Under the pieces are notes generated by a model, which was not told the origin of the DNA, did not search any database, and saw only the letters and a program-made list of their open reading frames with translations. This document shows, in pieces, positions 8,471 through 15,480 of a stretch of 32,174 nucleotides of DNA. Position numbers and translations under genes: made by a program. Every line of letters begins with the position of its first letter. Position 1 is the stretch's first letter. Origin of the DNA: CAYWNA01 sp964459305 (GTDB lineage: Bacteria; Planctomycetota; Planctomycetia; Pirellulales; Pirellulaceae). The DNA lies in the NCBI GenBank assembly GCA_964459305.1, contig CAYWNA010000151.1, positions 1 through 32,174 on the forward strand, read 5' to 3'.

Positions 8471-9706
8471 TCATTCCATCCCGAGTAACTCGCGGATGGC
8501 CTTCTTAATGGAGCTTTCCGCGTGCGGCGCCAGGGCCGAGCCACGCGGTTCGTAGCCACCTTCGGAAAACGCTTTTTTGGTGCAGATGTAGCCCGTGTTG
8601 ATGTCGCCGTATCCCGCCACAGCCACGAATACATCGAGCGCCAAGTCCTGGGCATATCGCTGGAAAGCGACCATGGGCTCCCCTGGCAAATTGAGAATGC
8701 ACACGCGGCCGATTTGCAGAGAACTCATCTCGATGGGGCCGCCCGCTCTTGCTTCTTTGGCAGGCGATTTCCAGGGCAGGGAAAGCTTGAGCGTCCGCCA
8801 AGCGACTCTCTCCATCGGCGCCAGTTGGGTAGCCGATGAAGAAGCCTTCATCGCAACGTACATGCGCTCCGCGAGTTCGGCTCGGGCGCGTCGCGAGCCG
8901 TCATTGTACTTGCCTGCCCCGACATCGCCGGCACATCCGGTGAAATAGATGTGCGGCACACCCTCTTCCTCTTGAAGCCGTTCCCTCGCCATGCCCACGA
9001 AGTCGATACTCACTCGACCATCCCGATAGAAGCTCTGCGGATGCGTTGCGTAGTAGTGCATGCGTACCAGTGGCTCGTTTCCGATGGCGAAGGTGATCGT
9101 CTTCAGGTAGGGATCGATATATCCTTCGGGCAGTTCTCTCAGCTCCGGGCGGCCCTTCGTACTGGTGAAGCGGATGCGCACTTTGCCGTCTTCCGTTGGA
9201 ATCCGGCGGGTCGAAGCTACCCGCTCGACCTTGGCCTGCCCGGTCCCAAGCGAATCGAACGGCAGCCTCTCGTCCAGGGAGCGTTTTGCAGCCGCAGCCA
9301 CGCGGTCTGTCAAATTAACAAAGAATCGCTCATCCGCTTCGTCTCCCGATGGTGCAGTGTGTTGGTGCACGCATTGTACAGCCACGTGCGAAACATCTGC
9401 GCTGACGGCTTCTGCCAACTTCCGCCGGAGAAGCTTGTTCTGAGGCCCTCGCAACCACCGCCAATCGAGTGCGCACAGCACATAGCGTTCGCGCCCGTCG
9501 TCCAGGATAATCCCCTTGGCCGAGAGGGGCTGTTCCACGGTCGTGAACGTGCCATCGTAGATCTTTGAGCCCAGCGGAGGAGTCGCGTCGCATTGGAACA
9601 CCGCGAGGTGCGTCAAGGAGGGCTCGCCGGCCGCAGTCGCAGATCTGACCAAGAACAAGACCACCAACCACGTCGCTCTTGGATTCAACCCCTTCCCCTT
9701 GACCAT
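8471..9706 (-). CDS. Secreted neutral/alkaline ceramidase-fold protein
   Basis: The 411-residue product has a Sec-type signal peptide (hydrophobic residues about 12-25), unlike its Tat-dependent paralogues. Conserved points of the ceramidase N-terminal domain are LAVFQCDATPPLG near 34-45, a metal-binding HQH at 114-116 in VQCVHQHTAPSG, YYATHPQSF, and FTGCAGDVGAGKYND. The C-terminal domain of true ceramidases is absent. The start ATG at 9706 follows GAGGAAG. It lies upstream of the 6915-8354 paralogue and probably is cotranscribed with it and the phosphoesterase. It is the most divergent of the four paralogues and lacks their C-terminal GYLPTPEQ-type ending. Expected to be a periplasmic or extracellular zinc hydrolase; ceramide as substrate is not supported by anything here. 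Confidence 0.82.
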   Translation of the reverse strand: MVKGKGLNPRATWLVVLFLVRSATAAGEPSLTHLAVFQCDATPPLGSKIYDGTFTTVEQPLSAKGIILDDGRERYVLCALDWRWLRGPQNKLLRRKLAEAVSADVSHVAVQCVHQHTAPSGDEADERFFVNLTDRVAAAAKRSLDERLPFDSLGTGQAKVERVASTRRIPTEDGKVRIRFTSTKGRPELRELPEGYIDPYLKTITFAIGNEPLVRMHYYATHPQSFYRDGRVSIDFVGMARERLQEEEGVPHIYFTGCAGDVGAGKYNDGSRRARAELAERMYVAMKASSSATQLAPMERVAWRTLKLSLPWKSPAKEARAGGPIEMSSLQIGRVCILNLPGEPMVAFQRYAQDLALDVFVAVAGYGDINTGYICTKKAFSEGGYEPRGSALAPHAESSIKKAIRELLGME

Positions 9707-9821
9707 GGCTACTTCCTCAGCGAGCGTAAGAGTCCCAACTTGTGCATCGTCGTGTGTTCGTCAACTTCCTCATTCTAGCGACGGCAGAATGTCGTGGCAG
9801 TCCCCAGAGGGAAACCACAGT

Positions 9822-10208
9822 TCATATGGATGGATCCGAAGGGAGTCGACGCAATTCTAGCTGCATAACTGAAAACCCCGCCATATCTACTTGAAGGGCG
9901 TCGGCGTCAAAGTGGACAGGCTGCGGTGCGGGCAACTCGCTTGTCTTGAGGAGTGCTGTTCTCTGTTCCTTCGTCAGTTTCTCCGGACTTCCCATGTCTT
10001 CCCAAACCGGACGAGGATCGCATACGCCGGGTGCAATGACCGTCTTGTTGCACGACCAGGCACCTTTCGGCAGATTTGGTAGCTTCACAGTGACCGACGT
10101 CTCGTACGGATCGTGCGTGTGGCCTTCGATCAGGTTGACCCCACCTGCTGCTCGTGCCTCACCGCGCGGAGAGGCGTACCGGCCGCATTTGGGCCTTTGC
10201 GAGGCCGA
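9822..10208 (-). pseudogene. C-terminal remnant of a secreted glycosidase-like protein
   Basis: From the TGA that ends the beta-helix gene (10209-10211) an open frame of about 128 codons runs to TGA at 9822. Its sequence is clearly protein-like, with VNLIEGHTHDPYETSVTVKL, WSCNKTVIAPG and finally MAGFSVMQLELR. The ending resembles the last beta-strand of glycosidases with a C-terminal beta domain (GH39/GH51 type: 'M-x-G-F-S-V-x-x-L-E-L'). There is no start codon with a ribosome binding site and no catalytic domain. It happens to be in the same frame as the beta-helix gene, so readthrough or a nonsense mutation cannot be excluded, but the beta-helix protein already ends naturally. Most likely a truncated gene. 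Confidence 0.5.
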
Positions 10209-12608
10209 TCACCTTTTTCCTTGCCGAAGTTCGATGACCGCCGTGTTGTTCGATTCGGAGAACGGTCCCGGCGGTACCGTCTTGCCGAGAGTCGGTGTGC
10301 CGAAGTAATCGCGGGCGACCGCTTGCTCGCGAGGTACCGCGGGACACTTCACGACTGGGTTCCGCCGAAGAGTCCACGTGTTGCGATCGAATCTGAGTCT
10401 CGCGACCGCCCGGCTGCTGTGCGAGCCCCAGCCGGACTCGCTTTGCCACTTCAGCAGGTCGAACGGGTCGGCGCCGGGCGGGTCGACAAAGAGGTTGTGG
10501 TCCGAGAGGTTCTCGGGGTCCTTGACGTACGGTTGTTTCCTGAAGGCGTAGAAGATGTTTCCGACGATGCGGTTCCGCTTGCACGAGGTGATTCGTCCGC
10601 CGAGGATTCGCCCCCCACCGCCGCTCTGCATCTTGAACGGCATTCCCGAACACTGGCCGATGAGGTTGTTCGCGACGATCAGCCGATCGCAATCGTGCTG
10701 ATAGAAGCCGTTGGAGTCGCAGTTCCAAATGATGTTGTGATCGACCATGTTCCAATACTGCGATCCCTCGAAGAAAAACGCTCCCCAGCGCTTCCCCAAC
10801 GTGCAACCGGATATGATGTTCTGAGTGCATCGCGTGTTGTAGTTGCTGTGATCCATCCAGATGCCGGGCGCGTCGATCGTGTCCAGCGCCACGTTGCGGC
10901 GGACCAGCGTGTGATGGCAATAGTGGAGTTTGATGCCGGCCGACTCGTACCACGTGGGAATCCGATGCCAGCCGATGCGGACGGTTACGTTGTCCTCGAC
11001 CAGCCCCTCAATGAGGCCGAGCCCCTGCATGCTGCACATGCCGCAGTCTTCGAAACGGTTTCGCCGGATGATGTGCCCGATCCCGCCGGGTTTGGAGTCG
11101 AATGTTCTCGGGTATCGGAATCCGCGCCGGTGTCCGAAGTCGAGGCCCAACGCGTTGATCTGCCGAATGGTGTTGTCTTCGAAGATCCAGTGATGCCCCG
11201 TCATGGCGGAGACGGCGCCGTACTGCGGAAACGGGAACACCCCGGCCATGTATTCAACGGTGAATCCCTTGAAGCGAATGAAGGCCAGACCTTCCTTTTC
11301 CGGCGCTAAGGCGTGGACTCTGGCAGTCAACTCGAAGTCGGCCTGATCGGGGTCGGTATCGCCGAAGGGCCGAACGTGCAGCCGTTTCCCACACTCGGCC
11401 ACCCAATACGAGCCAGCCTCCGCCGACAAGTCCTTGTAGTCGCCAACCTGTCGCATTCGCCGACCGTTTTGGAACACGAGCCCTTGGGTCAGCGAGTAGG
11501 GCGGTTCGGTCCGCATCTTGTCCTTGCGGCCTCTGGCCGCCGTTGTGGATGCGCGGTAGGGCACGGGTGGGACATTTTTCAGAGCGAACGGATTGATGCC
11601 CTCGGTAACGTCTTCTGGGATCTCGGCCGTCCACATCCCATTGACGATTTCGCCCGACGGTCCGGTCGAGGGCATCCACTTCCCCGTAAACCGCTCGGAT
11701 CCTCGGATGATGACGTTTTGCCCCGCGGCAGCTTCGTACGTGATCATGGCATTGGGGCCATCGCCTCCGCGTGCCGGTGAAACCCGTTCGCGATAGATGC
11801 CTTCGGCCACGATCACGCGTTCGCCTGGTTTCAGCGTCGACGCCGCATGGGAGATCGTCTTCCACGGAAGCTCCTGCGTTCCAGGGTTGCTGTCGTCTGC
11901 CTTCGGATGTTTCTGCGACACGTGAAACGTGCGCGTGTGCCTGGCCGGTTGCTCCCACGTCTTGAACTCGCGTCCGTCGGGCAGCAGCACCGGCGGATCG
12001 AGCGAGTGCAGCGGATACCGGGCAAGATCGAGGAATCCCGGTGGCATCAGCGACATTGCTGGCAGTTCTTGGTCCTCGACCTGTTGCACCCAGACTGTTC
12101 CGATCACATCCGGCTCGATATCAATGGACAGTCCGTCGATCAGCCCCCGTCCCAACATCACCATCTCCTGCAAGGTATCGAGCTTCTGCGAAATACTCAG
12201 CGTCACGATGTACTTCCTGTCGGGCTCGACGGCGAAGCACGCGGGCGTATCGGTCCGCCGGGCTTGGTCGAACAGCAGCTTTCCCCGGTAGGGCTTGGTC
12301 GAATTCAGGCTCAGCACCAGCCCATCGCCGAAAGGCATCCCGCCGATGCCAAGCCCCTCCTGGAATGGTTCGTGGCACACGCCTCGCGACCAAGACATCA
12401 TACGCGTGCCCTGCTCGTCTGTGCCGCTCTCCGCGTAGCTCTTTCCCCGCTTGAGGCATTCATCAAGAAGTGCGTCGGGGATAATCTTCTCGACCGGCCG
12501 GCGGGGCCCGTCCGCCGCATTGGCCACAGACGTTGCCAAAACGAAAACCGAGACCACGGCGAGAAGCCAAACACAGACCACACGCCGAAACCATCGCTTA
12601 GAAGCCAT
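10209..12608 (-). CDS. Secreted right-handed parallel beta-helix protein (polysaccharide lyase-like)
   Basis: The 799-residue product begins with a signal peptide (MASKRWFRR then a hydrophobic stretch, cleavage after ANA). ATG 12608 is preceded by AAGGGAGA. After an N-terminal region unique to the protein, residues from about 235 read VSQKHPKADDSNPGTQELPW, KTISHAASTLKPGERVIVAEG and IYRERV, the entry strands of the DUF1565/pectate-lyase-type beta helix. Asn- and His-rich turns follow (HHWIFEDNTIRQIN, HTLVRRNVALDTIDAPG, HNIIWNCDSNGFYQHDCDRL), typical of repeated coils. Such proteins are mostly polysaccharide lyases, hydrolases or epimerases on acidic glycans such as pectin, alginate or chondroitin. 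Active-site residues cannot be assigned by eye. It stands between decayed genes, so its operon partners are uncertain. Confidence 0.85.
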   Translation of the reverse strand: MASKRWFRRVVCVWLLAVVSVFVLATSVANAADGPRRPVEKIIPDALLDECLKRGKSYAESGTDEQGTRMMSWSRGVCHEPFQEGLGIGGMPFGDGLVLSLNSTKPYRGKLLFDQARRTDTPACFAVEPDRKYIVTLSISQKLDTLQEMVMLGRGLIDGLSIDIEPDVIGTVWVQQVEDQELPAMSLMPPGFLDLARYPLHSLDPPVLLPDGREFKTWEQPARHTRTFHVSQKHPKADDSNPGTQELPWKTISHAASTLKPGERVIVAEGIYRERVSPARGGDGPNAMITYEAAAGQNVIIRGSERFTGKWMPSTGPSGEIVNGMWTAEIPEDVTEGINPFALKNVPPVPYRASTTAARGRKDKMRTEPPYSLTQGLVFQNGRRMRQVGDYKDLSAEAGSYWVAECGKRLHVRPFGDTDPDQADFELTARVHALAPEKEGLAFIRFKGFTVEYMAGVFPFPQYGAVSAMTGHHWIFEDNTIRQINALGLDFGHRRGFRYPRTFDSKPGGIGHIIRRNRFEDCGMCSMQGLGLIEGLVEDNVTVRIGWHRIPTWYESAGIKLHYCHHTLVRRNVALDTIDAPGIWMDHSNYNTRCTQNIISGCTLGKRWGAFFFEGSQYWNMVDHNIIWNCDSNGFYQHDCDRLIVANNLIGQCSGMPFKMQSGGGGRILGGRITSCKRNRIVGNIFYAFRKQPYVKDPENLSDHNLFVDPPGADPFDLLKWQSESGWGSHSSRAVARLRFDRNTWTLRRNPVVKCPAVPREQAVARDYFGTPTLGKTVPPGPFSESNNTAVIELRQGKR

Positions 12609-12668
12609 CTCAATCTCCCTTCTCCACGTGTCGTAAAATGAACCTGGAAGTCGTTATCTCGCGCGTCT

Positions 12669-13007
12669 TCAACTTGCCCGAGAGTGTAGTCCCATCCAGA
12701 AACCGTCTTTGACCCGCATCGGCCTCGCCTCGCCTTCGTACGTCTCGCGCGCAGTTCCCGGCGCAGCGCCGCCTTCGATTCCGGTGGCCCAGGAGCGCTC
12801 TTCCGGCGTGCTGCCCATCATGAATTGCCCGGGCGGGATGTAGACAAGCTCGATCGCGTCGCCGTGGCCCAAATCCACCACCTTCGTCTCGCCCCTTGCT
12901 GGCTGGTCGGATCGGGCGACATTAACGATGACACTGACACCACAAATGGTCGCGACGAACAAGAGAGTCGATGGAATCCTTGCCGACAAAACGTTGACAC
13001 GTCTCAC
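12669..13007 (-). pseudogene. Truncated formylglycine-generating enzyme-like (FGE-sulfatase) gene
   Basis: A GTG at 13007 opens a 112-codon frame with a signal peptide-like N-terminus (residues 12-31) and then IELVYIPPGQFMMGSTPEER, the exact opening of the FGE-sulfatase (SUMF1) domain, continuing to VKDGFWMG. The domain normally has about 250 residues and continues with a segment like 'x-x-E-V-T-x-x-Q'. Here the frame instead ends LHSRAS after FWMG, so roughly the last two thirds are missing. No continuation is found downstream before the beta-helix gene. The GTG overlaps the TGA of a 33-codon frame just upstream (GTGA), suggesting a former coupled operon. Confidence 0.75.
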
Positions 13008-13105
13008 AGCGTGTTCTCCTTTGAGTCGGTGTCAAGAGTTGACCCCACCTGCCCCATGGAGAGGATACCGACGCCAACCGATACAGCCATTGCGAGTGTC
13101 TTCAT
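13004..13105 (-). other. 33-codon frame with signal-peptide-like start, between two remnants
   Basis: ATG 13105 overlaps the stop of the DUF4838 remnant (ATGA, 13102-13105) and its own TGA overlaps the GTG of the FGE fragment. The peptide begins MKTLAMAVSVGVGILSMGQV, like a signal peptide, and then has no further domain. It probably is the first part of a lost exported protein, comparable to the similar short frame that follows the intact DUF4838 gene (15229-15447). A functional small exported peptide is less likely. Confidence 0.35.
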
Positions 13106-13389
13106 CTCTGCTCCTCGACCGAACACTTCAGCTTCATTGCCACGTAAATGAGCGCGGTCTCTTTGGGGAACCCCGCCGAGATGCGGATATAGAGTTCCTT
13201 GAGCCCCCTAGGACCGCCGGAAGTCTTACTGTCGGTCTCATTCTAGTAGCTACCGTCGCCAGACGGTGGTTCCTGCATTCAAACCACGCTCTGGCGAGCG
13301 TAGCTACGACACTTATTGTTCCGACGTTACCTAGCCTTGTCGGAGATGTCCCAGTACGAGGTATTCTTGTAGGTATTCACGTTCTCGTA
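13102..13389 (-). pseudogene. C-terminal remnant of a DUF4838-type protein, interrupted by a small element
   Basis: The minus strand encodes ENVNTYKNTSYWDISDKA (around 13386-13335) and, after an interruption, GLKELYIRISAGFPKETA followed by LIYVAMKLKCSVEEQR and a stop at 13102. The intact protein at 15481-17928 ends ENVNTYKNTSYRDISEKVKG, LNEFYVRISAGFPKETAL, MYVAMKVKCSVEEQK. Similarity at both DNA and protein level is high, and the two halves are colinear with the intact copy once 13212-13334 is removed. Upstream of 13389 the similarity stops. The remnant is a decayed paralogue, not a functional gene. Confidence 0.85.
13212..13334. mobile_element. MITE-like palindromic element (about 118 bp) with CCTAG direct repeats
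   Basis: The core is a 26-bp inverted repeat, 13246-13271 and 13282-13307, around a 10-nt loop; each arm starts GTAGCTAC and contains TCGCCAGA, and the arms differ only by CG/GC swaps. The outer flanks are also imperfectly complementary (about 14 of 21 positions), so most of the element can fold. CCTAG occurs at 13207-13211 and again at 13330-13334. Deleting one CCTAG plus the intervening 118 bp gives a sequence with exactly the same length as the intact paralogue around 15573-15602. This is what an insertion with a 5-bp target duplication predicts. The element has no coding capacity and would depend on a transposase elsewhere. Its hairpin resembles GTAGCTACGCTCGCCAGAGC-type palindromes I recall from planctomycetes. 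Confidence 0.7.
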
Positions 13390-13707
13390 TGCCGGTCCGA
13401 GTCGGAGTCGAGCCAGAAGGTTTCGGTGGACGACTCTCGTTTACCATCCGCACGAACGACGTAGCTGAAGCTCGACAAAACGCTATTGTCCGTCGGATCG
13501 TTGGCCGAAATCCAACCGCGCGAATTGCCAGAAGTTCAAGTTGTCAAAGATCAATCGGCCCGTTCAAGAGTTCTTGACAGGACGGGCAGCCTGGGCAACG
13601 ATCAAATTGAATATTTAGAGTCTGACCCTGTTCCCGTTCCAGAGGTAAGCTTAATAGTCTCTGTGCTCATCGAAAAAACCTTTTCTGTGCCTGTTGCACA
13701 AATGCTT
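13390..13707. other. Decayed intergenic stretch
   Basis: No intact gene is present. A minus-strand frame reading GWISANDPTDNSVLSSFSYV (about 13510-13395) and, in another frame, DNLNFWQFAR are protein-like and could be one frameshifted remnant of a secreted protein. TCAAGAGTTCTTGA at 13564-13577 is a near-perfect palindrome. TTTAGAGTCTGACCCTGTTC near 13613-13632 resembles the ends of small repeats I associate with IS200-like (RAYT) transposases. None of these is firm. Confidence 0.3.
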
Positions 13708-13753
13708 CAGCCGGTCGCCGGGTCACGATGAACTCGGCTTCGAGCCGACCGAA
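13708..13753. repeat. 46-bp sequence shared with 30469-30514
   Basis: These 46 bp align without gaps to 30469-30514 with 37 identities. On the minus strand both read as FGRxEAxFxVxRRPA. The differences are mostly at third codon positions or conservative, suggesting common descent from a coding sequence. It begins directly after the stop of the glycosidase-like gene at 13754. Confidence 0.5.
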
Positions 13754-15169
13754 TTATGGCTTCAAGATGTACGCCCGCACTCCGTACTTCGGCATCGTGT
13801 CCGCTATGACATTGGATGAAGCGTCAACCGGATTTCCTGTGAAGTACTCCCTGCCGGCCTTCCACCGGATGCCAAGTTCGAACGTAACGCTCTTCTTTTC
13901 GGACGTGTTGTTGACCGCCAGAAGCAGAACTTGTCCGTCCTCCGATTCCCTCAGGATGCAACTAACATCAGGCAGGCTGACCTTCTTAGTCTTTTCCGTC
14001 GTACTTTCGTTCGGCGAGTAACTGAGGATCTTGTCGTCTATCCATCGGCCCGTAAAGAAAGGACTCATGTCCCGCAAAGCTCGCGTCACAGGGAAGATCG
14101 TCGTCTCAGCATACGCGATGTCGCTTCGGTAGGATGCCCAGTACATGATTCCCATCACGCCCTGAGTGACCGGCGCGAAGAACTGGTATTGGACCTCCGC
14201 CAGTGTTCCCTGCCGGCCGTCGGCAAGTCCGATGTCCGAACACCCGAACGGCATGTAGATGGGCAATGGCATCCCGTTCACAATCGCGGCAGTGACCGCT
14301 TCGCGCGCATCCGCAGGGACCGATACAAACGAATAGTTCGGAGGGTTGACAACAAGCTCACTTGGGGAGTTGGTGCGACGCCATGTCGGGTATGAGTTGG
14401 GGATGTTAATATCACAAAAGCCCTTCACATTCAGCATCGGATAGGATACGCCCCAGGCGATGACACCCGTAACCGGGATATCCGGGAAGGCGGACTTGAG
14501 CAGGTCATATTCCCAGCCGACTTTCTTCAGACACCACTCCTGAATCGTCTCTCCCGTGCGCTCTTTGCGCCATCCGGCCGCAAACATGTTTTCCGGTTCG
14601 TCATAGTGGTGGAAGCCGATGACGTTCTGCATGAGCTCGTCAGGCAGTGTCCGGAGATCCTCGATGCGTTTTTTCAAAAGCTTTTGGCGAGCAGGCAAGT
14701 ACTTGTCGTTATTGGGGCGTTCCAGGCCATGAAGCCGCCAATGCCCCTCCGTTATGACCACGAACTTGTGGTTAACCTCCTTTGCCGCGCGAGTCATCGC
14801 GGCGATCGCATCTTTGTTCAAAACCAAGTTTGCATTCTCCACGGTCTTGCCGTCCCCTACCACTTTCCACGGGTTGACGATGCTGCAATTCCAGCCGTTC
14901 TCATGGATCACTTTCCATGGGTTGTCACTCACTTTATCCGTACCGGCGGGCGGGCCATAGGAGCCGATGGCGAAGAAAGGTCTGCCGTCAACCATCAAAA
15001 ACTTCCGCTCTCCCGCAGGTTGGGTGCGATTGACGACAGAGTCACTTCCCGCGACTTTGCGCTTGAACTTTGCGTGCTTGTCTGTCTCCTGTGCCCAGAG
15101 AAGCGAACTCATGGAAAAGAGCGCCAAAACACTAATCAACAAGACGGCACTTCGGTGTATACGCATCAT
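13754..15169 (-). CDS. Secreted TIM-barrel glycosidase-like protein
   Basis: The 471-residue product has a signal peptide (hydrophobic residues 8-25, cleavage near WAQ). ATG 15169 is preceded by GGAGGAGG at ideal spacing. The body opens with KFLMVDGRPFFAIGSYGPP, the substrate-pocket strand seen in GH2/GH42/GH5-like (clan A) barrels, and carries FHHYDEPEN at residues 187-194, where Asp190/Glu191 sit at a strand end as expected for an acid/base residue. A second half (AVTQGVMGIMYWASYRSDIA) is barrel-like. The last ~90 residues (LLLAVNNTSEKKSVTFEL) form a beta-sandwich-like domain. This suggests a retaining glycosidase or a degenerate relative exported to act on glycans. The exact GH family is not assignable by eye. 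It is downstream of the DUF4838 gene on the same strand, with a pseudogene in the 311-bp gap. Confidence 0.75.
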   Translation of the reverse strand: MMRIHRSAVLLISVLALFSMSSLLWAQETDKHAKFKRKVAGSDSVVNRTQPAGERKFLMVDGRPFFAIGSYGPPAGTDKVSDNPWKVIHENGWNCSIVNPWKVVGDGKTVENANLVLNKDAIAAMTRAAKEVNHKFVVITEGHWRLHGLERPNNDKYLPARQKLLKKRIEDLRTLPDELMQNVIGFHHYDEPENMFAAGWRKERTGETIQEWCLKKVGWEYDLLKSAFPDIPVTGVIAWGVSYPMLNVKGFCDINIPNSYPTWRRTNSPSELVVNPPNYSFVSVPADAREAVTAAIVNGMPLPIYMPFGCSDIGLADGRQGTLAEVQYQFFAPVTQGVMGIMYWASYRSDIAYAETTIFPVTRALRDMSPFFTGRWIDDKILSYSPNESTTEKTKKVSLPDVSCILRESEDGQVLLLAVNNTSEKKSVTFELGIRWKAGREYFTGNPVDASSNVIADTMPKYGVRAYILKP

Positions 15170-15228
15170 TCGTCCTCCTCCAAGTTAAGAAAACCAGCTC
15201 AACATCATCAATCCACAGGTTCGCCGTG

Positions 15229-15447
15229 TCACTCGTTGCACAGAAATTCCAATCCGGGCCGCGTCCCGTGCAATGCAGCAAGGTTAGCCGCCAGCTTGTC
15301 GGTAAAGACTAGAAGGTCGCCAGGAACGGTCCTTCAATTGTCCTCGAGCGTCATGGTCCAGCCGCCCTTGGTCTCGAAACCGCCCACTGCGGAGAACGGG
15401 AGTTCTGCGTGAACGGGCGACGCGGCCACAAGAGCCCCTCCAACCAT
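15229..15447 (-). pseudogene. Remnant of a secreted protein with an internal stop
   Basis: From ATG 15447 the frame reads a signal peptide (MVGGALVAASPVHA) then ELPFSAVGGFETKGGWTMTL and stops at TGA 15334-15336. The same frame continues RTVPGDLLVFTDKLAANLAA to a second stop at 15229. The segment around the internal stop reads as one protein-like sequence. No further domain follows before the next gene. It lies right after the DUF4838 gene, as a signal-peptide frame also does in the decayed copy at 13004-13105. The strand between 15170 and 15228 holds nothing recognisable. Confidence 0.5.
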
Positions 15448-15480
15448 GGCCAGCGCGTGATCTGATCATTCTCGTTGAGG

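Noticed and set aside
10113..11309. Plus-strand frame of 398 codons opposite the beta-helix gene
   Set aside because: GC-rich antisense shadow; Arg/Val/Pro-rich without domains, while the minus strand encodes clear beta-helix coils.
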